From Sarcocystis neurona (taxonomy: Eukaryota > Apicomplexa > Conoidasida > Eucoccidiorida > Sarcocystidae), in the NCBI GenBank assembly GCA_000727475.1, contig KL647289.1:8050629-8114628 (forward strand): a DNA stretch of 64,000 bases. The letters run 5' to 3'. Shown here piece after piece: positions 23,601 to 35,400 of this stretch (position 1 is the first letter of the stretch; every line of letters begins with the position of its first letter). Made by a program: the position numbers and the translations under genes. The notes under the pieces were generated by a model that was given only the letters and a program-made list of their open reading frames with translations, had not been told where the DNA came from and ran no database searches.

Positions 23601-26600
23601 GTTACAGTTGCTTCTGCAGCAGTGTATCTGCGGGCTGCAGCTGCCCCCCCGCCGGTCCGCGGGTCGGGGTGGCGAAGGACCTCTCTACTGCTGCTTCATC
23701 CTGCAGCTGCGTGCGCGTCCGGCTAAACTTCTTTTTCTCCGTCTCTTCTTCTCTGTGGGAAGAATTGCCGGCGGTGCTCCTGCAGAGGGCAACGAACCGC
23801 CTGCAGGCCGCTGACCAGCAACCGCTCCGTCGGCGAGAGAGGCGGCCGCCGTGCACCAAGTTTGCCTAGTTGCATATATATTCACAGCTTGGGCGGACAA
23901 AGAGACATATCTGACGAAAGTTCTCGTTTCAACAAGTTCCTGCTGTTGTCTGCTGGACACGCTTTGTCTTCAAGACGCATGCACACACACCCTCGCAGCG
24001 GCGGCCCTTCCCTTCTCTCGTACTACTACGGCTGCGGCAGCTGCTGTGCGTGGCGGCGTGCAGAGGGAAGACACGTTTGCACGTCTTTGCGTTTTCCTCT
24101 CGCACTCGAAACTGCTGCGCTTCAACACTTCTGCAGTGGCTGGCCCTGCACTGGCCCAGTGCTCCTGCCGACCCGCTACTACGCAGAAATATTCAAGCGT
24201 ATCCAACACGTATCTACACCTGTGTACCGTGTCTGTGGAGTATACATACGTCTGCATATATGTACTTATTTGACGCAAACACATATATGTGTACACATGT
24301 TTATATATATATGTCTGTATTCGTCTATATACATGTATATGTGTTTGTATATATAAAGAGATATATTTGTACATGTACATATATACATATATATATGCAC
24401 GTATATACGGACTTCACGGTACACACATACGTATATATTTGTGTATAAATGTATATCTACATATACGTGTCTATTCATATATGTGTATACACGTTTGCAT
24501 ATATATTTACTTCTGCATATGTATATGATTGCCCGTATATGTATATGTCTTCTTGTAGGCATGCGTATATATGTGTATTCGTTTGTGTGTATCTACACAT
24601 ATATATCTGTGGAAGGGGAGGTTTAGAAGCGTACGTACGTGGCTGAAAGAGAGGTTCGAGAGAGAGGGGCGTGTGGGGAGGGGATACGTATGTATAGAGA
24701 CGCATGCAGAGACGGCGGGAGGGGGCGCATGCATGCGAAAAATACAGAGAAGAAGAAACCGACGCAGAAGCTTTTGGCGTAGGTAGGTGTTCCTGGTCCT
24801 TTGCCATTGTCCTCCTCTTCCGCGCAGGCCTTTCATTTTCCTCTGCGTCTTTTGCTGACCTCGGCGGCCAGCTGCTGCTGGAGCACCGCAACATCTGCGG
24901 CACGTCTGCGCGCGGGCGGCTGCTGCTGCGGGTTTCCCCTTCCTTCTTTGCTGCTGCTCCTGCGGCGGCTCCTGGGTCCGCCTCTACCTCTCCGATTTCT
25001 TTCTCTCCTGCTGCTGCACCCCTTCCTCCTGCTGCGTCCCTTCCTCCTGCTGCGGCTCCCCCTGCTGCTGCTTCTTCCTCTTCTTCGTCTGCTGCTGCTC
25101 CCGCTCTTTCAGCCGCCCCCCGGCCCGCCGCCGCCGCTGCTGCTGCTTCTCCTCCTTCTGCTCCTCTTTCTGCTGCTGCTGCTGCTGCCAAGGGCCTGCC
25201 CGTAGCAGCAGCTCCGGCAGCAAGCAAAGCACCAGGGCCCGGGTCTCCAGGGTTTTCTTTTTCTGCTACTGTCCTCCTCAACGCCCTCTCCCTCGCCACG
25301 TACGTTTCTCTCCTTGGCGCCTGCCTGCTGCTGAGGAAACGCATGCGAGCGCGGAAGATAGTCTCTGACAAGACCAGGAAGGAGAAGGAGAGCGGACTGA
25401 AAGAAATTGCATGCAGCGTGCCCCTCCGATAGACTCGGTGCTTCACGCTTCACAAGCGGCTGAAAAGAATTGCATATACACATATATGTATGTAGGGACG
25501 CTTACATACAGGTACCTCCGCGTCCACCAGGACGTTGTAAACAAATACGTAGTACTTGGTCCCCTATAAATATATATCCGCGTGCATATATAAGTGTATG
25601 CAGCTTTTCTGTCATATACAACTACAAACGGGCCTCTCTATATGTACGTGAATCCACACGTGTATGCGGAGGCATAGGAGACAGGCTACGAGAATACATA
25701 TATGTTTATATACTCCTACCGACGCATACGCATGTACACGGGGATAATACACACCTGTGTATAATAGGCTGGGGGCTGTCCATTGCTATTCTGCGTCCTC
25801 GTCATTCGGGCGCGGTCTGATGGACTGCATGTGTGAAGTGGCCCTCTCTGCTGCAGCGAGTTTGCTGCGTCGTCGCTGCGAGCTGTCGCTGCCGCTCCCC
25901 CTCCTGCTGCTGTTGCTCCTGCCGTTGTCCTCCGCGCTGCTGCCACCCTCCCGGCTGCGCGAGCTCCCGCTCCTCTCACTGCCGCTGCTGCTTTTGCTGC
26001 TACTGCTGCTGCGGCTCCTCTTCTCCTGCTGCTTCTCTCGGTGCTTCCTGCCGCTGCTCCTCGTTCTGCTGCAAAGGCCCCACGGCACCCCACACCATCG
26101 GAGATGCAGCCGAGCCCACTGCACCTACTTCTGCACGCCGATCTTCTTCGATAGGGAATGACCCCTGGTCCAGGCTTCCCTTCCTCTTGTGTGTATGTGT
26201 CTGTCTCTCTGTATATGTCTGTCTCTTTCTGTGTGTGTCCCCGTCTCCCTGTCTCTGTGCGTGTGTGCGTCTGATCGGGACAGAGGCCGGGTGGGGCCCT
26301 CTATTGTTCGTAAAGGAAGTGGTGTCGAGGAGACGTAAGAGGAATTGTTCAGAGACAGACGACAGCAGAAGAAATGCTGTAGAGACAGACTCACGTGTCG
26401 CCAGAGACAGAGGTGCTGCATGCAGAAGAGGAGTATATCTAGAAGGGATTACGTGGGGAGCGACACAGAAAGAGATAGAGAGAGACACACACATATATAT
26501 ATAAATGTATGAATGTATACATATACATATATATATGTATATACACGGAGTTATATATACAGAGAACGACGTTTAGAAAGAGCTATAGAGAGAGTCGTAG

Positions 26601-28960
26601 TTGTAGAAGAGGCAACGCTATTTACAGAGAGCCATATGTGTACGAAGACCACACTATATATGGAAAACCAAATACGTAGAGAGAGGGGGTTCGATAAGAA
26701 TAGAAAAGTAGACCCTTGCGTCAATATCTCTACGCATGTATATCGATCGTATATATATATATATATATATATATGTGTATGTGTATGCATGCAAATGTGT
26801 ACGCCTGTGTGTAAGAATATCTGTATACACAAGTGTGAACACTGCTGCATGCCTGTCCGCGCATGCATAGACGAACACGTATGATTTCTTGAGAGGACGA
26901 AGATTTCCACTTGCTTGCGACTTCCTCTACGAAGCTACGCAGAGGTGGAGTGCGGCCGGGTCTCTCTGGCAGTTTCCTGCTCTCTCTCTATGGCGCCGAC
27001 ACACACCACCAGGCGACCAGGCGCTGCTGCTGCTGTGACCCCTCTGTCAGCAATGCTTGCCGCACACGCTGTTGCCACGAGCGCTGTTGTCCACCGACTT
27101 CCTCCTCAAGTGCCAGGCAAGAGCCGTCGCTGCTGCCGTGCCGCTGTTGCGCTGCTGCCGTGCTTCTGTTGCCCTGCTGGTGTGTTATTGCGCTGCTGCT
27201 GTGGTATTGTTGCGCTGCTGCTGCGGTGTTGCTGCGCTGCTGCTGTTGTGTTGCTGCGCTGCTGCTGTGCTGCTGTCGCGCTGCTGTTACGCTGCTGTCG
27301 TGCTGCTGTTACGCTGCTGTCGTGCTGCTGTTACGCTGCTGTCGTGCTGCTGGTGCTACTGCTCTGCCGCGCTGCTGCTCTTCCGGGTCTCTTTCTGATG
27401 TGGCTGCGTGGCTCTGCTACTGGTGCTGCTGCTGCTGCAGGGCTGCTGCTGGAGCGCTGCCGACCTCTTTTCTGCTCTGTTTCTGAAGCTGTCGTTCATC
27501 GGTGCCGCTGCTGCTACTGCTGTTGCCTTGCCGCCGCTGTCATGCGTGCTGCGCCTGCTGCTGGTGCTACCTGCTGCTGCGGTCGTATGTGTTGCTCCTG
27601 CTGCTGCTGTTGCTCCCTCCTGCTGCTGTCCCGCGCTGCTGCCGTGATGGAGTCTCTGTTGGTGCCGCTGAGGTGGCTGTGCTGCTGCTGTTTTTGTTGC
27701 ACCTGCGTCGCCGCTGCTGCTGCACGCCGCTGCTGCTGCTGTGCTCCTTTGCAGAGAAGAAAGTGCCACGCGCGTGTCAGTATTCGGGGCGTCTCGGCAC
27801 CAAGAAGATCTGCCCGCTGCTGGCGGACCCTACTTGTACAGGACGCAAGTTCCAGCAGCAGCAGCACCCTCCCCTGCTGTTGCTGCTGCTCTGGCCCCTG
27901 CGACGTCTGCGGACGCGGCCCCTGGGCAAGCAGGGGCAACAGGCAGCGCGGTGGAGCACGAGCCTGCACCGCCGTCTACATCAGCAGGACGGCCAGCAGC
28001 AGCAGCCGAAGCAGCAGGAGCAAGCACAGCAGCGGCAGTTCCTCCTCCGTCTTGTGCGGGGAATATCTGCAGCCGTTTGGTGAGTCGCTCCCCTGGCCAG
28101 AGAAAAGCTGCAGCGGCACACGTCTCTCCGTCCCGTGACGATGTTCGAGCAGCGGCTGCTGCTGCTGCGCCGCCGCAGACTCTGCTGCTGCTGCCCGCGG
28201 GGCACGTTCGGCTAGGTGCCGTGGTGTCGACAGAGAAGAAGAAAGGGGAAACGAATTTGTGGGGGAGCGCTGCAGTGGAAAGAAGAAAACACGTGTTTTT
28301 CTACGTTCCTGCGGACCCTCTGCAGCAGAAGAGTCCGCAGCAGCATCTGCCACGAGGAATACAACTACGACCGCAGGGGAGAAGGGGCACGCAGCAACAG
28401 CAGCAGCAGCGTCCGCTGCAGCAGCAGCAACACCAAAAACTTGGACGTCATCTGCAGGAGGAGCAGCAGAAGCAAAACAGCAGGCAACAGCAAACTGCCG
28501 GCGGCGATGGGGCGGAACCCACCGCTTCGACGACAGCATTGCGACTGGTGCAGCCTGCAGACAACATCGCCGACACTGCCGCGCCTGTCCACAGCTGCGA
28601 CGCTGTCGACGTTTTCTGGGAAGAAGGAGAGGAAGTAGGTGTATCTACGGTTTCCTGGGATGTGGCAAAGCTTCAGGCAGGCATGCGCTGCAACATGCGC
28701 AGCAAACCATGCTCGCTGTCCTCCACCGTTTCTTTGAGCGGTGGTCCTTCGTTCGGTAGAGGCCGCAGCAGCTCCCCGGCTGGAAGCAGCAGCAGCAGCA
28801 CCAGCAGCAGTCCTGCCACAGACGTAGAAGAACAGGAGAGAGGCTGGCGCAAGGAAGACGAAGGAGCAGAGGAAGACGTACTTGCCGACGAAACGCAGCT
28901 CCCCTGGTGGCATCCTCTCGAGACAAACTCACCCGTAAGTCGGTAAAGTAACAGAAGCAG

Positions 28961-29001
<41 letters not shown>

Positions 29002-29355
29002 GCGGCAGCAGCAACACCAGTAGCAGCAACAGCAGCAGCAGCAACGGCCGCAGCAACAACTGCAGCAGCAACAGCAGCAGCAGTAACAGGAGCAGCAGTG
29101 ACAAGAGCAGCAGTAACAGCACCAACAGCACCAGCAGCAACAGCAGCAACAGCCGCTACAGCAACAGCAGCAACAGTAACAGGAGCAGCAGTAACAAGAG
29201 CAGCAGCAACATGAGCAGCAGTAACAGCACCAACAGCAACAGCACCAGCAGCAACAGCAGCAGCAGCAACCGCAGCAACAGTAACAGGAGCAGCAGTAAC
29301 AAGAGCAGCAGCAACATGAGCAGCAGTAACAGCACCAACAGCAACAGCACCAGCA

Positions 29356-29416
<61 letters not shown>

Positions 29417-32400
29417 TAACAGGAGCAGCAGTAACAAGAGCAGCAGCAACATGAGCAGCAGTAACAGCACCAACAGCAACAGCACCAGCAGCAACAGCAG
29501 CANNNNNNNNNNNNNNNNNNNNNNNNNNNNNNNNNNNNNNNNNNNNNNNNNNNNNNNNNNNNNNNNNNNNNNNNNNNNNNNNNNNNNNNNNNNNNNNNNN
29601 NNNNNNNNNNNNNNNNNNNNNNNNNNNNNNNNNNNNNNNNNNNNNNNNNNNNNNNNNNNNNNNNNNNNNNNNNNNNNNNNNNNNNNNNNNNNNNNNNNNN
29701 NNNNNNNNNNNNNNNNNNNNNNNNNNNNNNNNNNNNNNNNNNNNNNNNNNNNNNNNNNNNNNNNNNNNNNNNNNNNNNNNNNNNNNNNNNNNNNNNNNNN
29801 NNNNNNNNNNNNNNNNNNNNNNNNNNNNNNNNNNNNNNNNNNNNNNNNNNNNNNNNNNNNNNNNNNNNNNNNNNNNNNNNNNNNNNNNNNNNNNNNNNNN
29901 NNNNNNNNNNNNNNNNNNNNNNNNNNNNNNNNNNNNNNNNNNNNNNNNNNNNAGTAACAGGAGCAGCAGTAACAAGAGCAGCAGCAACATGAGCAGCAGT
30001 AACAGCACCAACAGCAACAGCAGCAGCAACAGCAGCAACAGCGACAGCAGCAACAGTAACAGCAGCAACAGCTACAGTAACAGCAGGAACAGAAGCAGCA
30101 GCAACAGCAGCAGCAGCAACAGCAGCAACGGCAATAGCAGCGTCTGAAACACCGACAGCTCCAGCAGCACCAGCAGGTCTGGCTACGTACGCATAGAACC
30201 ACAGGAGAAGGAGTAACCCGTAAAAATTATCTCTCAGCGGTAACACCGTTGCCCCGCAGCGAGCGGACGAACAGCAGCAGCAGCTGTCGCAGAAGCAGCA
30301 GTTGCCGTAGGAACAGTGGCAGTAACTCTCGCAGAAGGAGCAGGACGCACAGCAGAAACAACACCTGCGGCTGCAGAAGTAACGGCAGAACAAAACTCAC
30401 ATTTCATATACTCCTTCAAAATCGATGAAGATAGGCAGGGTCGAGCGATCGGGCGGTCCCTGCTCTGCTGCATGCAAGCAGCTGCAAGAGAGGCTGGGCG
30501 GCTTACGTCAAATCCTCCCGTCATTCGCGTGTATACTTGTGTCTCCCTACTTTTCTCTAAACGTGACTCTACGCACAGATAGCCACCTCCGTCACGTCAA
30601 GCGAGGACTTTGCGAGAAGCAGCTAGCCACATATACGTATATATACATATTTACGTACCGAGCTATCTATGTTTGATAGGTTCATATGTATGGACTATCT
30701 ATGTGCTAATCTATCAATATCTGTATATGTACGTACCCACCGACCTATCCTTCTTTCAGTGTATCCATATCTGTATACTCGTATTTGTACGTATCAGGCT
30801 ATCTATGTATCAATCTGTCTATATCTATATATGTATATTTGTGTGTACGTATCGAACTATTTAGGTTACATTCTATCTATATCTACGTATTTATATATGT
30901 ACGTATCGAGCTACCTGTGTATCAATCTCTCTCTATATATATGTATATATATGTATGTTGCTGCATGTGAAGCAAGGACCCGTTAAGCCGGGCGCCCCTG
31001 ACATTCGTTTTTGTACGTATTTCCACAGTTATACATATATATCTATACACATGTTCATGCGTATAAATTGGCACCAGTATGTACACATATATGTACATAT
31101 ATATATATATCTACATATATATATATATACATATACATATATATATGTATATATTTACATATACATATATATATATATATATGTATATATATATGTTACT
31201 TGTATATCACATGCACGTGGGTACATGTGCGAGCCTATGTGTAGTGCCTCTGAGATTTGTTGGGCGCAGCAAAAGAAGCTTCCTGGGTTCTGCAGATGCC
31301 TGCCTGCTTTCTTTCACCTTGGCTGCAGGCAAACGATCTTCCCTTTTGCAAGACTTCTTCTTCAACAGCAGCAAGAGGCGGTGCTTCTTCCTGGGTGCTG
31401 GAACTGCAGTCTGGTCTCGGTTTCTACTCCCCCTACTCAGCAGCAGATGCAGCAGTTGCTGCTGCACATCTACGCAGCTGCATCTCCTCTGCAGCAGCAG
31501 TCCGCAACGTCCTCGCGCAGAAGAAGCAGCAGCAGCAGCGCCAGCAGGCGCCTTGCGCTGCTTCTTCCTCGTTGCAGTGGTGGCGCAGCAGGCGACGCAC
31601 CTCCTCCTCCTCCTCGTCAGCAGGAGCAGCAGCAGCAGCACAGCAGCAGCAGCAGGAGAGTCCCGGTGCAGCCCCACACGCAGCAGCTGCTGCTGATCGC
31701 TCCACGCATGCCGGAGATGCACGGGTTCAACAGCAGCAGCAGGAGCAGCAGCAGCAGGAGCAGCAGCAGCAGCAGAAGCGGCAGCAGCAGACGGGAGCTG
31801 CTTCCAGCAGCTTCTGTAGGAGTTTGTTCTTCTTCGGTGGGGGCAGCCGGCCTGCAGCAACAGCAGCACCAGCAGGAGCAGGCGAAAACGCTTCATCCAC
31901 AGCGGCAGGGGAAACAGCGACAGCAGGGACGGATGCGACAGCAGCAGCAGCAGAGAAGTCAGCAGCAGCAGGAGCGTCACCAACGATGGACACAGCGGCG
32001 GCAGGACGCTCTGGGACCAAGGAGGGAGCAGCAGCAGCGGCGGGAAGAGAAGAAACAGCAGCAACAACACGACAGGGAGAAGTACCAGTCCCGGAGGGTG
32101 CAATTTTGGCAGACGGAAAAGGAGCAGCAGCAGCAGCAGCTTGTTGGCTACGAAACGTCGCGACGGGATTTTCGACTGCGGCTGCTGCGGCAGGATGTAG
32201 GCTGCTGCACGCCCTGCCTTTCGGTCCCCAGCTGCTGCTGCTGCTTTTCCCAAGGCCTGTAACAGCTTCCTCCGCTATTGAGCCTGTTGCAGCGGCTGCT
32301 TCTGGGATTTTTCCGTCTCATTTTCTTCGAAGTCCTCCTCTCCCGTTCTGCAGCTTCGGCTGTCGAGCGCTGCGGTGCTCTCACCCCTTCGCAAGCGCTG

Positions 32401-35400
32401 GCGCCCACCTGCCGCGGTCTTGCGCGCGCCGCCTGCCTGGTGCTGCTGCTCTCCTGTCCTCATTATTCCTTGCTTCTCCTTCCTCTCTGTGTTTTTTCGA
32501 CTTCCCCAGCGCCAAACTGTTGACAGAAGCACGCGTGCAGCTGCTGCTGCTGCCGCGCCTGCTGCTCCCCCTGCTCGCTCGCTGCTGCTCCACCACGACC
32601 ACCACCACCATGCGGCAGCAGCAACAGCAGCCACCGCGGCAGCACGAGCAGCCGCAGAAGGAGTCGAAGCCCAGGAGCGCAGAGGAGGTTCGTTTTGCTG
32701 CTTCCCCACCCGATACAGCAAGACCTCGACAGCAGGCTTTTTGTGAACTTTTGTACGCTTCTGGCGCTGCAGCCGCCACGTCTGCTGCCGCCGCTGCCGC
32801 TGCTGCTGGTGCCGCAGCGACTGCAGTGCCCGCAAAGATTGCCGAAGGGCTTCGTGAGTACGTACTGCGGACGACCGCTGCCCTTGCTGCTGCAGAGAAA
32901 GAACAGCTGCACTTTTTTTCCCACAAGATGCAGCTGCAGCGTAGCCCAGAGAACAGCAGCAGAACAGTTGGGGGATTTGCCACCGCTGCTGCACAGGCCG
33001 ACGACGCAGGGAGCAGGAGGAAGACCGGCGGCTGGCCGATCCCTGCAACAGCAGCAGAAGAGGAAGCCGCTGCAGCAGGTAGGAATGCAGCTGCTGCTGC
33101 AACGGCGGCTGCTGCAGGCGCTGGGCTCCCTGCAGGCTCTGCTGTCGTTTCTCCCCCTGCTCCCCCTGCCGCAGCTGCTGCTGCTCCTGCCAACGGGACG
33201 GCTGCAGCTCTCGCAGCAGCGTCAGCGGAGCGGTTTCCTTCCTGGGAACTGCTGCGACTCGGGGGCCGGGCTGAGAGAGAGCGGGCAGCCGCCAGCAGCA
33301 GCAGCAGACTCCTCTCTAGCAACATAGCTGCAGCAGCAGCCGAAGCAGCAGAAGCGGCCGTCGCTCTTCACCGAGGAGAAAAATGCTGCGGCTACGAAGC
33401 AGCAGGAGGTGCGACAGCAGAGCTGCGACTGCCTCTCTGCATGCGGTAAGACGCCACATAAATACACGCCCACGGCTCTCTCGAGGAGCAGCAACGCAGC
33501 AGCACGGCAGAGGACAGAAATACAGAGATCTGGAGAGTGTGACATGCAGATATTTGCTCGGACATTTTCGTGTACCTGTGGATAGACAGTTTCACATCAT
33601 CAACACAAAGGCGCATATATATATATATATATATATGTATGTCTGTAAATGTATATATATACAAATGTACACGTATATATATGTATACACATGTATATGT
33701 ATATGTATATGTGTATATGTGTACACATGTGTACACATATGTATGTATGTATGTATGTATGTATGTGTATGTCTTTATATATAGGTATATGCATCTGGAC
33801 ACTCTGAGGTGCAGTTGTTTGCGGGGGCAGCCTCGTGTAGTTGTGAATAGATGGCTACACTTCGTCAATGCAAAGGCGTATATATATATACTTATATTGG
33901 ATACATATATAGGCATATATATGTATATACATATAGATATATAGATACATATATATATATATATGTATGCGTATACAGGGACATTTATACATGCCATTCA
34001 GTGCCAAAGGACGCGCCGGGACATACGTAGTGATTGATATACATACCTGTATATATGTCTCTCTACATCCATGGCTCGACATTTACATATATATGTATAT
34101 CTGTAAATGCATGTGTATGCGTATATGTATATATATATATATATGTATATGCAGGTACATGTATATATATGTATATATATGTATATACGTATGTGTACGT
34201 ATTCACATATGTGAGGGTACATGTATGTGTATCTAGAAATACGTATGTACGTACACGGATGTATTTATATGTAGGTATACGTATATGTGTGCATGCATAT
34301 ACATGTATATATATACGGGTACATATATAGATGTATGTATACGCACGTATAAATAAATATATGTATATGGGTGTACTGATAGATATCCGTATATACTGGC
34401 AGATGTATGTTTGTGTATGTATATGTGCGTATATGTCTAGATATCTGTATATGCGTACGAACGTTGTATTAACTCAGCTCATCGAAGAGGCTGGACGCAA
34501 AACAGGTAGACGATGTCCCCTCACGTGTTCGACGGCATGCGCGTCCTCCCAGCGTGAAGGCAGGCCCGAGGTTTCGACTGTTTCTCCGTAGTTTCCTTAT
34601 GCGTGGACATGTGAGCGGACGAGACGTGGGTGCATGCGTCTGTGTGCATGTTTGCTGTCCACGTATCTTTCCGCTTCTTTTCTCTTGCTTCGACGTCTGT
34701 CTTTTCTGCTGGTGTGGGGTGCCGCCTGCCCGTTGTTGCTGCTGTTCTCTGGTGGTGGTGCGGCTGCTGCTGCTGTCGAGCAGACTTTCACGCGGTGGGA
34801 CTGGGGGCGCTAGAGTGCCTCGGGCCTGTCTTCGGCTGCTGGAGATGGTTTTCTTCTGCGACATTTCCGCGGGATTCTCTCCTTTCGTCCCATTTGTCCG
34901 AGTTGCGACTCCTTCCTCGGCTTCTGCGAACGACCAGCAACAGCTGCTGCTCGAGCCGCTTACTGCGGCAGCTGCTGCTTCGGGTGCCGCTGCCGCTGCG
35001 GGTGCTGCTGCTCCATGCTGCGGGACGGGAAGCAGCGCAGGCAAGATGTCCCTCGCAGCCGCAGACGCCGACAGGGCAGCAACAGAAGAAGCAGCTCGGG
35101 GTCTCGGCAGCAGTCCGCTGCTGCTGCTGCAGCTGCTGCGAGAGAAGGCTATGCGTCGGTGGCAACAAGCGCAGCAGCAGGTGCAACAAACGACGCAGCA
35201 GCGCATGCTGCGGCTACTGCAAGGCGTGCACACGGCGACAGGGTGGGGACTCCGCTGCTGTTTTGTCGCTGGCTTGGCTGTTAAAGCTGCACCCTTCGTC
35301 TTTTCCTACGCGAAGCCCCTCGTGCTGCTGCGTGCCACAGGTGACGACTCGGTGCAAGTACCGGGACGCTTTCACATTGGCCTGGCGGAAGAGGACTTCT

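Noticed and set aside
24475..25446. Minus-strand Ala/Glu-rich frame of 323 codons
   Set aside because: The plus strand carries the EHRN barrel motif and phase-matched splice sites over the same bases, so this is a shadow.
27010..27460. Cys-rich plus-strand frame that might be taken for a cysteine-rich protein
   Set aside because: The cysteines come from TGCTGC repeats in one frame of a CTG block; the other frames give Leu and Ala. It lies inside TOC75 intron 3.
28645..30393. Minus-strand frames up to 582 codons across the gap
   Set aside because: They are Cys, Leu or Ala/Val runs from a CTG repeat and pass through 450 Ns. All minus frames are open, so length is not evidence.
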